Source: Rhodococcoides corynebacterioides NBRC 14404 (GTDB lineage: Bacteria; Actinomycetota; Actinomycetes; Mycobacteriales; Mycobacteriaceae). Taken from it: 64,000 bases of DNA. Each line of letters opens with the position of its first letter. The stretch's first letter is position 1. Under the pieces are notes generated by a model. The model worked only from the letters and a program-made list of their open reading frames with translations, ran no database searches and was not told the origin of the DNA. The DNA is taken from positions 434,001 through 498,000 of the forward strand of contig NZ_BCWV01000003.1 of the NCBI RefSeq assembly GCF_001894765.1. The letters are read 5' to 3'. Shown here one piece after another: positions 8,843 to 16,769 of this stretch. Both the position numbers and the translations under genes were made by a program.

Positions 8843-9453
8843 TCACTCCCGTCGGCCGGTTCCGCGGCGATGCGCTCCACGACGGGCTGCAGGTCGCTTG
8901 CGAGCAGTTCCGTCAGGAAGATCGCGGCGACGCGGTGCTCCCGGTCGAGAACGATGGTGGTGGGGACGACGGTGGTCGGGTAGTTCGCACCGAGTGCGAG
9001 GAGGCTGCGGAAGCTGGGGTCGTAGATCGACGGGTACCCGACGGCGTTGTCGACGACGAAGTCCTGCGCCTTGTCCTTCTGCAGGTCACGAACGTTGATG
9101 CCGAGGAACTGCACGCCCTGATCGCGGGTGGCCTCGTAGACCTGCTCGAGGTCGCCGGCCTCTCCGCGGCACGGTCCGCACCACTGACCCCAGATGTTGA
9201 TCACGACGACCTGATCGGGGAAGTCGGAGAGAGCGGTGGTCTTGCCCTCCTCCATCAGGTCCGGGCCCTTCAGGTCCCCGACGGTGCCCCGGTCGGCCGG
9301 GGGGTCGTAGAAGATCGAGGTCTGTCCGCCCGGCGAGACGAACTCGAAGGTGCCGCCCTGCGCCACGGCGTCGCTGCCGGTGGCGCAGCCGGTGGCGCCG
9401 ACCGCGACCACCGCGGCCGCGAGCACCGGAACGAGTGCGCGGAGCGGTCTCAT
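8839..9453 (-). CDS. TlpA/ResA-like membrane-anchored thioredoxin
   Basis: 204 residues. The N-terminal hydrophobic signal ends at a lipobox-like ATGC (Cys23), so this may be a lipoprotein. The thioredoxin fold carries WCGPC at the start of its active helix (NIWGQWCGPCRGEA) and the cis-proline segment VVPTTIVLD. It is expected to reduce haem-binding cysteines of apocytochrome c outside the membrane, taking electrons from CcdA. The ATG at 9453 overlaps the upstream phosphatase stop (ATGA). Confidence 0.92.
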   Translation of the reverse strand: MRPLRALVPVLAAAVVAVGATGCATGSDAVAQGGTFEFVSPGGQTSIFYDPPADRGTVGDLKGPDLMEEGKTTALSDFPDQVVVINIWGQWCGPCRGEAGDLEQVYEATRDQGVQFLGINVRDLQKDKAQDFVVDNAVGYPSIYDPSFRSLLALGANYPTTVVPTTIVLDREHRVAAIFLTELLASDLQPVVERIAAEPADGSE

Positions 9454-10148
9454 GCGCCGGTCTGCCGAGGATCGGACCCGCCCGCCGGCTCCGAGTAGAC
9501 GATGTCGACCAGGGTGTCGCCCTCGTAGATCAGCGACGTCAGGGAGGCCAGCCCGCACTGGCGGTGGCGCGGGTCGTGCCACAGCCGGTCGCCCTGGAGG
9601 AAACGGCGCAGCGTCCACACCGGCAACTGGTGGCTCACGCACACCGCCTCGTGTCCGACGGCGGCGACGCGCGCCGCGTTGACGGCGGCCAACATCCGAT
9701 GCGCGATCTGCAGGTACGGCTCGCCCCACGACGGCGTGAACGGGTCGCGGAGCTTCCACCAGTGCCGCGGGCGGCGCAGGGCACCGTCGCCCACCGCCAC
9801 CTTCAGTCCCTCGAACTCGTTCCCGGCCTCGATGAGGTTCTCGTCGGTCTCGATGGTGAGCCCGAACGCCGACGCGAGGGGCGCGGCCGTCTCCTGCGCG
9901 CGCTGCAGCGGCGACGCGACCACGTGGGTGACGTCGTGACCGGCGAGCGCGTCGGCGACCTTCCGGGCCTGGGCCTGCCCGTTCTGCGACAGCCGGAAGT
10001 TCGGCAGGCGGCCGTAGAGGATGCCGCCGGGGTTGTGGACCTCGCCGTGCCGCAGCACGTGGACGATGGTCCGCGTGTCGGCGTGCGGGTGGACTCCGGC
10101 GGTGTCGGGGACAGGGTTGCTCGAGGCAGAGGCTGTGGGGTCGGTCAC
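9450..10148 (-). CDS. Histidine phosphatase (phosphoglycerate mutase-like)
   Basis: 232 residues. The catalytic RHGE motif ([18 protein letters not shown]) lies near residue 36 and the second histidine segment is [15 protein letters not shown]. The first is the phosphohistidine of the branch-1 histidine phosphatase superfamily. The substrate is unknown; it is not the glycolytic enzyme, which is encoded separately at 36964-37719. The GTG at 10148 overlaps the hemL stop (GTGA). Its place between hemL and the cytochrome c genes matches Rv0525 in M. tuberculosis. Confidence 0.88.
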   Translation of the reverse strand: MTDPTASASSNPVPDTAGVHPHADTRTIVHVLRHGEVHNPGGILYGRLPNFRLSQNGQAQARKVADALAGHDVTHVVASPLQRAQETAAPLASAFGLTIETDENLIEAGNEFEGLKVAVGDGALRRPRHWWKLRDPFTPSWGEPYLQIAHRMLAAVNAARVAAVGHEAVCVSHQLPVWTLRRFLQGDRLWHDPRHRQCGLASLTSLIYEGDTLVDIVYSEPAGGSDPRQTGA

Positions 10149-11479
10149 GATGTCGGCTCCGTTGCGTGGGCCGCCGCTCGCGCGGCGTGCGGGGCGGCGT
10201 CGGCGATGATGTCGAACGCGCGGTCGTCGAGGGCGGCCGAGACGAACCACGCCTCGAACGCGCTGGGCGGCGGGTACACCCCACGCGCGAGCAGCGCGTG
10301 GAAGAAGGCCGGGAACCGCCAGGTCTGCGCGGCCTTGGCGCCCGCGTAGTCGATCACCTCGTCCTCGGTGAAGAAGACGCTCACCATGTTGGCGGCGTAC
10401 TGCACGCGGTGCGGGACACCCTCCGCGGTGAGCGCATCGCCGAGAATCGCGCCGAGGCGCGTGGCGTTGGCGTCGAGGGCGGCGTAGACACCCGCGTCGG
10501 CGTGCCGCAACGTGGTCAGTCCGGCGGCGACGGCCACGGGGTTCCCCGACAGCGTGCCCGCCTGGTAGACCGGGCCCGCCGGCGCGAGGTAGCTCATGAC
10601 GTCGGCACGCCCACCGAACGCGGCGGCGGGCAACCCGCCGCTCATCACCTTGCCGAACGTGTACAGGTCACCGGCGACGCCGTCGACACCGAACCAGCCC
10701 GACGCGCTGACCCGGAAGCCCGTCATCACCTCGTCGACGATCAGCAGCGCGCCGCCGTCCGTCGTCACGCGCTTCAGTCCCTCGTTGAAGCCGGGCCGCG
10801 GTGCGATGGCACCCATGTTGCCCGCGGCGGCCTCGGTGATGACGCAGGCGATCTCGCCGGGGTACTCGGCGAAGACCCGCTCGACGGCCGCGAGGTCGTT
10901 GTAGGGGACGACGATCGTGTCGGCGGCCTGCGCCCCGGTCACGCCCGGCGTCGTCGGCAGACCGAGGGTCGCGACACCCGATCCGGCGTCGGCGAGCAGC
11001 GCGTCGACGTGGCCGTGATAGCAACCGGCGAACTTCACGATCTTGGTGCGGCCGGTGAATCCGCGCGCCAGCCGCACCGCGCTCATGGTCGCCTCTGTGC
11101 CCGAATTCACCAGACGAACCTCGTCCACGGGGTCGACGCGACGCACGATCTCCTCGGCCAGCTCGATCTCGCCGAGGGTCGGCGCGCCGAAGGACAGGCC
11201 CGTCGACGCCGCCTTCTGCACGGCCTCGACGACGGCCGGATGCGCGTGCCCGAGGATCATCGGACCCCACGAGGAGATGAGGTCGACGTACTCGATGCCG
11301 TCGGCGTCGCGGAGGGTGTATCCGCTGGCCTCGGCCATGAACCGGGGGGTTCCGCCGACCGAGTGGAAGGCCCGGACGGGCGAGTTGACGCCACCCGGGA
11401 TCACGGCGGACGCGCGCGTGAAGAGTGCGGCGGATCGGGCGGTGGACTGGTCGCTGTCGGGTCCGCTCGAAGTGCTCAC
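10145..11479 (-). CDS. hemL: Glutamate-1-semialdehyde 2,1-aminomutase
   Basis: 444 residues, standard length. This PLP enzyme converts glutamate-1-semialdehyde to 5-aminolevulinate, the second step after HemA. The signatures are NSPVRAF, the acid [12 protein letters not shown] that contacts the PLP ring nitrogen, and the Schiff-base lysine in [10 protein letters not shown]. The GTG at 11479 is chosen because GGAGG precedes it by three bases (GGAGGACGTG) and the family N-terminus begins there. It heads the phosphatase-tlpA-ccdA-resB-ccsA run, with four-base overlaps. Confidence 0.96.
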   Translation of the reverse strand: MSTSSGPDSDQSTARSAALFTRASAVIPGGVNSPVRAFHSVGGTPRFMAEASGYTLRDADGIEYVDLISSWGPMILGHAHPAVVEAVQKAASTGLSFGAPTLGEIELAEEIVRRVDPVDEVRLVNSGTEATMSAVRLARGFTGRTKIVKFAGCYHGHVDALLADAGSGVATLGLPTTPGVTGAQAADTIVVPYNDLAAVERVFAEYPGEIACVITEAAAGNMGAIAPRPGFNEGLKRVTTDGGALLIVDEVMTGFRVSASGWFGVDGVAGDLYTFGKVMSGGLPAAAFGGRADVMSYLAPAGPVYQAGTLSGNPVAVAAGLTTLRHADAGVYAALDANATRLGAILGDALTAEGVPHRVQYAANMVSVFFTEDEVIDYAGAKAAQTWRFPAFFHALLARGVYPPPSAFEAWFVSAALDDRAFDIIADAAPHAARAAAHATEPTS

Positions 11480-11535
11480 GTCCTCCAGTGTTTCACAAGG
11501 AACGGAGTGCTCCCCCGGCCGAACGAGCGGTCTAC

Positions 11536-12027
11536 TCACTCGAGTAGTAGTTGCATCCAGGTCAGATCGAGCCAGCGGTCGAACTTGATCCCCACCTGCG
11601 GCATCACCCCCACGACCGCGAAGCCGAACTTCTCGTGCAGCGCGATCGACGTGGTGTTGGTCGACTCGATTCCCGCGACCATCGCGTGCAGCCCGTCGGC
11701 TCGGGCGCGCGCGATCAACTCGGCCATCAACGCGGTCGCGACGCCCCGGCGCAGGAAGCCGTCCGCGACGTACACCGAGTTCTCCACGGTGAGCCGGTAG
11801 CCGGACTTCGGTCGGTACTGCCCGTAGGAGGCGTAGCCGGCGACCCGGCCGTCGATCTCGGCGGTGAGCACCGCCATCCCCGCGTCGCGACGCCCGGCGA
11901 GCCACGCCTCCCGCTCGGCGAGGTCGACGAGCTCCTCGTCCCAGATGGCCGTCGTGTCCGCGATGGCGGCGTTGTGAACGAGCAGGATCTCGGGCAGGTC
12001 GGCCCGGACGGTGTCACGAATCAGCAC
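11536..12027 (-). CDS. GNAT N-acetyltransferase, phosphinothricin-acetyltransferase-like
   Basis: 163 residues. A single GNAT domain has the acetyl-CoA loop in [18 protein letters not shown] and a C-terminal [13 protein letters not shown] typical of the PAT/YncA group. It would transfer acetyl from acetyl-CoA to the amino group of a small molecule; the substrate cannot be told from sequence. The GTG at 12027 is preferred because TAGCCT lies 7 bases upstream on the same strand and the homology starts at [11 protein letters not shown]. It is divergent from the acyl-CoA oxidase-like gene. Confidence 0.85.
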   Translation of the reverse strand: MLIRDTVRADLPEILLVHNAAIADTTAIWDEELVDLAEREAWLAGRRDAGMAVLTAEIDGRVAGYASYGQYRPKSGYRLTVENSVYVADGFLRRGVATALMAELIARARADGLHAMVAGIESTNTTSIALHEKFGFAVVGVMPQVGIKFDRWLDLTWMQLLLE

Positions 12028-12034
12028 CCGGCGA

Positions 12035-12040
12035 AGGCTA
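12035..12040 (-). promoter_or_regulatory. -10 box, leaderless start of GNAT gene
   Basis: TAGCCT on the minus strand is followed by 7 bases and the GTG at 12027, with no ribosome binding site. Confidence 0.5.
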
Positions 12041-12088
12041 GTGCGCGGACTCACTCGCAGGGCGCCGAAGTTTTGGTTACCGTCGAGT

Positions 12089-14062
12089 ATGACCACCACC
12101 GAATCCGCCGACACACTGGCGAAGCACCTGCGTAGGACGCTCGACGGCCGCTGGCGCGACGTGCGCGAGCAGACCCGTGAGCAACTGTCCCGGCACGAGT
12201 TCGCGCCGCACTACACGCCCAACACCGCGATCGCCCGCACGAAGGCGACCGAGCAGCTCCGCATCCTCGCCGCGGCGGGTGCGGCGGAGTCGGGATTCGC
12301 GAAATCGGTCGGTGGCACCGGTGACATCGGTGCCGCGGTGACCATGATCGAGATGCTCGCGATGTCGGACCTGTCGCTGATGGTCAAGGCGGGCGTGCAG
12401 TGGGGCCTGTTCGGCGGCGCCATCGAGAACCTCGGGACGCAGCGCCACCACGACGAGTTCATCAAGCCGCTGATCGATCTCGAGACGTTCGGCTGCTTCG
12501 CCATGACCGAGACCGGTCACGGCAGCGACGTCCAGTCCATCGGCACCACCGCCACCTACGACCGGGACACGAAGGAATTCGTGATCCACACCCCGGACAA
12601 GTCCTGTCGCAAGGACTACATCGGCGGCGCGGCCGAGGCGGCCAAGTACGCCACCGTGTTCGCCCAGCTGATCACCGCCGGCCCCGGCGAGGAGCCGGAG
12701 AGCAAGGGCGTGCACTGCTTCGTGGTGCAGATCCGCGACGAGAACTTCGGCACGGACATGCCCGGTGTCACCACGTACGACATCGGCTACAAGGGCGGCC
12801 TCCCCGGCGTGGACAACGGACGCATCGCGTTCGACCACGTCCGCATCCCGCGGACCGCCATGCTGAACAAGATCGCCGACGTCGCCGAGGACGGCACCTA
12901 CTCCTCGGACATCGACAACCCCAACCGACGGTTCTTCACCATGCTCGGCACCCTCATCCGTGGGCGCATCACGGTCGGCGGTTCGGCGGGTGCCGCCGCT
13001 CGTGTCGCGCTCACCATCGCCACGCAGTACGCGTTGCAGCGCAAGCAGTTCAGCGCGCCGGGTACCGACGAGGAAGTCACGATCATGGACTACCTCGTGC
13101 ACCAGCGACGCCTGCTGCCGCTGATCGCGAAGTCGTACGCGCTGCAGTTCGCCCAGAACGAGCTGGTGTCGAAGATGCACGACATCCAGAGCGCCGAGGA
13201 TCCCGACGCGGACGAGCAGCGCGAACTCGAGGGCCGCGCCGCCGGCCTCAAGGCCGCCAACACCTGGCACGCCACCCGTGCGATCCAGGAATCGCGCGAG
13301 GCCTGCGGCGGCGCCGGCTACCTCGCCGAGAACCGCCTCATCGCGCTCAAGGCCGACTCCGACGTCTTCACCACGTTCGAGGGCGACAACGTGGTGCTGA
13401 CCCAGCTCGTCGCCAAGGAACTCCTCACCGCGTACGCCCACGAGGTGCGGTCCTTCGGCGCCGCCGACTGGATGCGCTTCGCCGCCGAGACGGTCGGGGA
13501 CGTGGTGAAGAAGCGCACCGCGGCCGCGCCGATCATCCAGACCCTCGTCGACAGCCGACAGGACAACGAGGAGGAGGGGTCGCTGTTCAACCGCGGCACC
13601 CAGATCTCGATGTTCGAGGACCGCGAGGAGTACCTCATCTCCACCGCGGCCCGGCGGCTCAACGGACTGTCGAAGAAGATGAGCCAGTTCGAGGCGTTCA
13701 ACATGGTGCAGGACCACATCCTGCACGCCGCCACCGCGCACGTGGATCGCGTGATCCTCGAGGCGTTCGTGGCCGGCATCGACAACTGCGAGAACGACGA
13801 CGCCAAGGAACTGCTCGGCCAGGTGTGCGACCTCTACGCGCTGTCGGTGCTCGACGCCGACAAGGCGTGGTTCATCGAGCACCGGTACATCTCCACCGAA
13901 CGGTCGAAGGCCATCACCCGCGGCATCAACGAGCGCTGCCGCACCCTGCGTCCGCACGCGCAGACGCTGATCGACGGATTCGGCATCCCGGAGAACCTTC
14001 TCGGCGCCGCCATGCTCGCCGACGACGAGCCGGGTGAGGTGAAGGAGTCCGTCAAGGCCTGA
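12089..14062 (+). CDS. Acyl-CoA dehydrogenase / acyl-CoA oxidase-like flavoenzyme
   Basis: 657 residues, longer than ordinary acyl-CoA dehydrogenases and close to acyl-CoA oxidases. The FAD/acyl-CoA region holds FAMTETGHGSDVQSIGTTATYD (about residues 138-160) and the oxidase-like glycine-rich DVVxDNGxIxFxxVRIPR pattern. The final third (about 480-640) resembles the ACOX C-terminal helical domain, with FTTFEGDNVVLTQLVAKELL before it. It is expected to oxidise fatty acyl-CoA to enoyl-CoA; whether the electron acceptor is oxygen or ETF is not decidable here. The ATG at 12089 follows TTGGTTACCGT with no Shine-Dalgarno sequence. Confidence 0.87.
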   Translation: MTTTESADTLAKHLRRTLDGRWRDVREQTREQLSRHEFAPHYTPNTAIARTKATEQLRILAAAGAAESGFAKSVGGTGDIGAAVTMIEMLAMSDLSLMVKAGVQWGLFGGAIENLGTQRHHDEFIKPLIDLETFGCFAMTETGHGSDVQSIGTTATYDRDTKEFVIHTPDKSCRKDYIGGAAEAAKYATVFAQLITAGPGEEPESKGVHCFVVQIRDENFGTDMPGVTTYDIGYKGGLPGVDNGRIAFDHVRIPRTAMLNKIADVAEDGTYSSDIDNPNRRFFTMLGTLIRGRITVGGSAGAAARVALTIATQYALQRKQFSAPGTDEEVTIMDYLVHQRRLLPLIAKSYALQFAQNELVSKMHDIQSAEDPDADEQRELEGRAAGLKAANTWHATRAIQESREACGGAGYLAENRLIALKADSDVFTTFEGDNVVLTQLVAKELLTAYAHEVRSFGAADWMRFAAETVGDVVKKRTAAAPIIQTLVDSRQDNEEEGSLFNRGTQISMFEDREEYLISTAARRLNGLSKKMSQFEAFNMVQDHILHAATAHVDRVILEAFVAGIDNCENDDAKELLGQVCDLYALSVLDADKAWFIEHRYISTERSKAITRGINERCRTLRPHAQTLIDGFGIPENLLGAAMLADDEPGEVKESVKA

Positions 14063-14097
14063 TCGTGACGGCCTGATCGTGACGGCGTGATCGTCAG
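14056..14097. repeat. Three 14-base tandem repeats bridging convergent stop codons
   Basis: GGCCTGATCGTGAC occurs at 14056-14069 and 14070-14083, and a variant GGCGTGATCGTCAG at 14084-14097. The stop codon of the acyl-CoA oxidase-like gene lies in copy 1 and the csoR stop in copy 3. Confidence 0.8.
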
Positions 14098-14369
14098 GAG
14101 CGCACGAGCCTCGCGATGGCATCGGACGCTTCCTTGACCTTCGCCTCCGCCTCGGGCCCACCCTCGCGGGCCGCGTCCACGACGCAGCCCGCGAGGTGGG
14201 CGTCGAGAAGTTTCAACGACACCGACTGCAACGCCTTGGTCACCGCGGAGACCTGAGTGAGGACGTCGATGCAGTAGCGGTCGTCCGCCACCATCCGCGA
14301 GATGCCGGCCACCTGGCCCTCGATGCGGCGCAGTCGCTTGAGGAGATCGTCCTGATCGAAGCTGCTCAT
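14094..14369 (-). CDS. csoR: CsoR-family metal-sensing repressor
   Basis: 91 residues, all-helical CsoR/RcnR family. The copper ligands of CsoR are conserved as Cys33 (DDRYCIDVL), His58 and Cys62 (AHLAGC), the C-H-C pattern that distinguishes copper sensors from the nickel and formaldehyde sensors of the family. The ATG at 14369 is fixed by the family N-terminus and the promoter overlap. A perfect GC-rich palindrome lies 11-25 bases upstream, so autorepression is likely. No copper chaperone, ATPase or oxidase gene lies next to it, so its other targets must be elsewhere. Cu(I) specificity is inferred from the ligands. Confidence 0.92.
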   Translation of the reverse strand: MSSFDQDDLLKRLRRIEGQVAGISRMVADDRYCIDVLTQVSAVTKALQSVSLKLLDAHLAGCVVDAAREGGPEAEAKVKEASDAIARLVRS

Positions 14370-14375
14370 GCGCCC

Positions 14376-14394
14376 ACGGTACCCCCTGGGGGTA
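14376..14394 (-). promoter_or_regulatory. CsoR operator palindrome overlapping the csoR -10 box
   Basis: TACCCCCTGGGGGTA at 14380-14394 is a perfect palindrome apart from the central base and has the G/C-tract form of CsoR-family operators. The predicted minus-strand -10 box TACCGT (14376-14381) starts inside it and lies 6 bases from the ATG at 14369, so repressor and polymerase would compete. Confidence 0.75.
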
Positions 14395-14406
14395 TTCGAG
14401 GTCGGG

Positions 14407-14649
14407 CTACGCGCGGCGACGCAGGCGCAGCAGCAGATGGACCCCGACCGCCGCGAAGACGACGGCACCGGCCACCCACGGGCCGGAGACCTGCGTGAGG
14501 GTCCATTCGAACGTCGTCGACCCGCCTGCGTCGGCGGGCAGTCGGACCGTCTCCGCGGTGGGGGTCGAGGTCACCCCGCGCTGCCACAGCAGCAGAGACG
14601 CCACGAAGGCGACCACGGCCAGGACGGCGTGGACGGCGGATCGGGTCAC
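14407..14649 (-). CDS. Small two-helix membrane protein
   Basis: 80 residues with two transmembrane segments (about residues 4-22 and 56-75) joined by an external Thr/Ala-rich loop, and a final Arg-rich cytosolic end (LLRLRRRA). No family is recognised. The GTG at 14649 overlaps the stop of the upstream gene by four bases (GTGA), so it is the last of a three-gene coupled set of membrane proteins. The position between csoR and the hem genes resembles the small membrane genes Rv0513-Rv0514. Confidence 0.68.
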   Translation of the reverse strand: MTRSAVHAVLAVVAFVASLLLWQRGVTSTPTAETVRLPADAGGSTTFEWTLTQVSGPWVAGAVVFAAVGVHLLLRLRRRA

Positions 14650-15116
14650 GGTTGCACCATGCGATCGAGGTGCTCCCGCAACGTCTCGTCGTCCTTCGCC
14701 CACGCCTGCACCAGGCCCTGGCCGCGCAGGCGCAACCCCACCGCCGTCCGCCCCCGGGGCACGCCACTGAGCTCGCCCAGCACGCGTGCGCTCTGCCACT
14801 TCTCGAGGGTGTTGCCGTTGGCGGCGTAGTCGGGCTCCGGATACACCTCCGCGATGTCCGCGACGGCGACGTTCTCGGTGCCCTGCGTCAGTTCGTCGGC
14901 GGTGAGGATCACCGTCACGTGCCGGCGAGCGGCGACGATCTGGATCGCCGTGAACCCCATGAGGACGACGGCGATCACCGCGAGGGCGACCCAGTGCACC
15001 ACCGGGCCCGTGGTCAGCTCGACGACGAGGGCGAGGAGGCAGAAGAGCGGCCCCCAGGCCAGCGCGCGCCATCGCGCTCCCCACTCCACGAACAGCGCGT
15101 CGTCGGGGGCGGTCAC
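14646..15116 (-). CDS. Membrane protein with two helices and a cytosolic domain
   Basis: 156 residues. A short cytosolic start (FVEWGARWRALAWGP) is followed by two transmembrane helices (about residues 17-56) and a soluble beta-rich domain (HVTVILTADELTQGTENVAVADIAEVYPEPD). The layout resembles a membrane-anchored PH-like fold, possibly the DUF3093 type; I cannot confirm the family. It overlaps both neighbours by four bases, which indicates one transcript. Confidence 0.72.
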   Translation of the reverse strand: MTAPDDALFVEWGARWRALAWGPLFCLLALVVELTTGPVVHWVALAVIAVVLMGFTAIQIVAARRHVTVILTADELTQGTENVAVADIAEVYPEPDYAANGNTLEKWQSARVLGELSGVPRGRTAVGLRLRGQGLVQAWAKDDETLREHLDRMVQP

Positions 15117-15613
15117 GATGCGTCGGCCTCTCCCGCGGTGGGCGCGAACCAGGCGGCGGCGCCCGGCCGGTAGACGAGCAGGGACGCGACGAGGAACGTC
15201 AGGGCACCGACGGTGGCCAGGAGCGGGACGACGGCGAAGCCGATGAGCACCGAGCCCAGCAGGAACAGCGCCGCGAGGGCGGACAGCACCATCAGGGCGC
15301 GGCGGAACCGCACGTCGCCACGACGACACGTGGGTCCGGCGAGAAAGCCGACCCCGGCCCCGACCACCACGAACAGCACGCCGACGGTCCGCAGGATCGT
15401 CGCCAGACCGTCGGCGTCGGATGCGGTTCCGCCACCCTCGAGGATCTGCTCACGCAGCGTCGAGACCGGGAAGGTGAGGGACAGGAGGCCGAGCAGCAAC
15501 ACCGCGACGGCACCGACGATCCACGCGACGAGCGCGACGGTCACGAGGGTGGGGCGGCCGGTCGGGGCGGCTGCGGAATCGGCGGCATCAGCGGGCTCGG
15601 TCACGCCCACCAT
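15113..15613 (-). CDS. Four-helix membrane protein, unknown function
   Basis: 166 residues with four predicted transmembrane helices: [56 protein letters not shown] and VVPLLATVGALTFLVASLLVY. A conserved RRGDVRFRRA loop lies between helices 2 and 3. It is the first gene of the three-gene overlapping set. The ATG at 15613 gives the longest frame; a GTG at 15604 (VTEPADAADS) is equally plausible. Confidence 0.72.
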   Translation of the reverse strand: MVGVTEPADAADSAAAPTGRPTLVTVALVAWIVGAVAVLLLGLLSLTFPVSTLREQILEGGGTASDADGLATILRTVGVLFVVVGAGVGFLAGPTCRRGDVRFRRALMVLSALAALFLLGSVLIGFAVVPLLATVGALTFLVASLLVYRPGAAAWFAPTAGEADAS

Positions 15614-15629
15614 CCTGCCGAACGGCGCC

Positions 15630-15827
15630 TCACCCCAGAACGGCAGGCAGGAACACGACGGCGGCCATGAGCACGCCGGTCACCGCGATCACCAGGAGCA
15701 GCCACAGTTCACGGCGCCCGCTGCGGCAGGGCACGGTGTGCATGCGGTCGGTGTGCACACGGTCGGGGTGCACACGCTGCAGGCGGTCCGGGTGCGTCCG
15801 CTCGGAATTCCCGGTGTTCGCGGTCAA
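15630..15827 (-). CDS. Small C-tail single-pass membrane protein
   Basis: 65 residues if started at the TTG at 15827. That start is favoured by GGGGGAGG just upstream, with GGAGG six to seven bases before it; a longer frame would start at 15869, inside the CRP-like site. The N-terminal half is a His/Asp/Arg repeat (HPDRLQRVHPDRVHTDRMHT, period about nine residues). The second half is one transmembrane helix, LWLLLVIAVTGVLMAAVVFL. No family is recognised. It is paired with another tiny membrane protein upstream. Confidence 0.5.
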   Translation of the reverse strand: MTANTGNSERTHPDRLQRVHPDRVHTDRMHTVPCRSGRRELWLLLVIAVTGVLMAAVVFLPAVLG

Positions 15828-15854
15828 CGTGGTTCCTCCCCCGGTTCGAGCTCG

Positions 15855-15870
15855 TGTGACACCTGTCACG
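15855..15870. promoter_or_regulatory. CRP/GlxR-type binding site
   Basis: TGTGA-CACCTG-TCACG matches the cAMP receptor/GlxR consensus TGTGA-N6-TCACA at 9 of 10 positions, with a perfect inner GTGACA-CC-TGTCAC inverted repeat. It lies 28-43 bases upstream of the TTG start at 15827. Confidence 0.6.
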
Positions 15871-15914
15871 GTACACCGGGCAGGACACGGGGCAAAACCA
15901 TCGTCGACCGGGGA

Positions 15915-16049
15915 TCAGGCGGCCGAGAAACCGCTCGCCACCACCAGAACGACCACCACCACGGCGGACGACAGCAGGAGGAGCGCGAAGATCTCCGCGG
16001 CCCACCGACGCCGTTCTCCGGGTTCCCGTCCGTACTCGAGTTGCGCCAT
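15915..16049 (-). CDS. 44-residue single-pass membrane protein
   Basis: A short frame of 44 codons from ATG at 16049. GGAGG lies six bases upstream (GGAGGTAGCAATG), a strong ribosome binding site. The protein starts MAQLEYGREPGERRRWAAEIF and ends in one Leu/Val-rich transmembrane helix. The positive-inside rule places the N-terminus in the cytosol. No known family is recognised. A second CRP-like site lies about 53 bases upstream. The good ribosome binding site and clean membrane topology argue that it is real. Confidence 0.6.
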   Translation of the reverse strand: MAQLEYGREPGERRRWAAEIFALLLLSSAVVVVVLVVASGFSAA

Positions 16050-16101
16050 TGCTACCTCCGCCGATGCCGGGTCCGACCCGACGTCAGCGTAGCGCCACTG
16101 G

Positions 16102-16117
16102 TGTAACTCGCGTCACA
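16102..16117. promoter_or_regulatory. CRP/GlxR-like site upstream of the 44-residue gene
   Basis: TGTAA-CTCGCG-TCACA matches TGTGA-N6-TCACA at 9 of 10 positions. It sits between the 44-codon gene (start 16049) and the end of the upstream membrane gene (16137). Confidence 0.45.
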
Positions 16118-16136
16118 TCCGTCGCAGGCGTGTCGC

Positions 16137-16769
16137 CTACCCGCGGCGGCGAGCGAAGAATGCCGTCGACTCGCGCCGGTGCATGAGATACACCGCTCCC
16201 GCGGCCGCGACGGCCTGCAGGATGCCGAGAATCGTCGTCACGACGGCGACCGCTCCGGACACGCCGCCGAGACCGAACAGGGACGGCAGCGTCGTCACCA
16301 CGACCACCACGCCGATACCGGTCAGCACCGCGCGCGCCCATGGCCTGCCGGCACGCATCTTCCGCACCGTCAGCCAGACCAGCGCGGTGATCGCCGCCGC
16401 GAACAACAGCGCGAAGCCCATCGCCACGGTGAGGACGGTGTCCGCGGTCTCCGGCGGCAGGGCGAGCGACGGGTCCTGCGCGGTGAGGTCGGTCATGAGC
16501 GCGTCGACGAACGTGGCGCGGTCGGACCAGATGGACCACAGTCCGACGAGCATCGACGCGACGCCGAGTCCGATCACCGCGATCCACAGGTGTCGCGCGG
16601 TCTCGATGTCGACGGGCGCCGGGTCGTCGTGCGGGGGCGGCACGGGCTGCATCGCACTCGGCGGCAGACCCTCCGGGTGCCAGTTGCCCTGCGCCTGCCG
16701 GTTCCCGTCCGGCTGCGGGTTTCCTTCGGGATGCCAGGGCGGCGGGCCGAAGCGTGGATCGTCGGTCAT
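16137..16769 (-). CDS. Membrane protein with Pro-rich N-terminus, unknown function
   Basis: 210 residues. The first 55 are Pro/Gly/Gln-rich with a [19 protein letters not shown] low-complexity stretch. Four transmembrane helices follow ([76 protein letters not shown]), and the end is basic ([14 protein letters not shown]). The ATG at 16769 overlaps the hemB stop (ATGA), so it is co-translated with hemB as the last gene of the rex-hem operon. The function is unknown. Confidence 0.78.
   Translation of the reverse strand: MTDDPRFGPPPWHPEGNPQPDGNRQAQGNWHPEGLPPSAMQPVPPPHDDPAPVDIETARHLWIAVIGLGVASMLVGLWSIWSDRATFVDALMTDLTAQDPSLALPPETADTVLTVAMGFALLFAAAITALVWLTVRKMRAGRPWARAVLTGIGVVVVVTTLPSLFGLGGVSGAVAVVTTILGILQAVAAAGAVYLMHRRESTAFFARRRG

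Noticed and set aside
11536-12027. Herbicide (phosphinothricin) resistance gene
   Set aside because: The similarity is only at family level; this GNAT group has many substrates.
12077-14161. Minus-strand frame of 694 codons opposite the acyl-CoA oxidase-like gene
   Set aside because: Shadow of a highly conserved flavoenzyme; composition is not protein-like and the frame collides with csoR.
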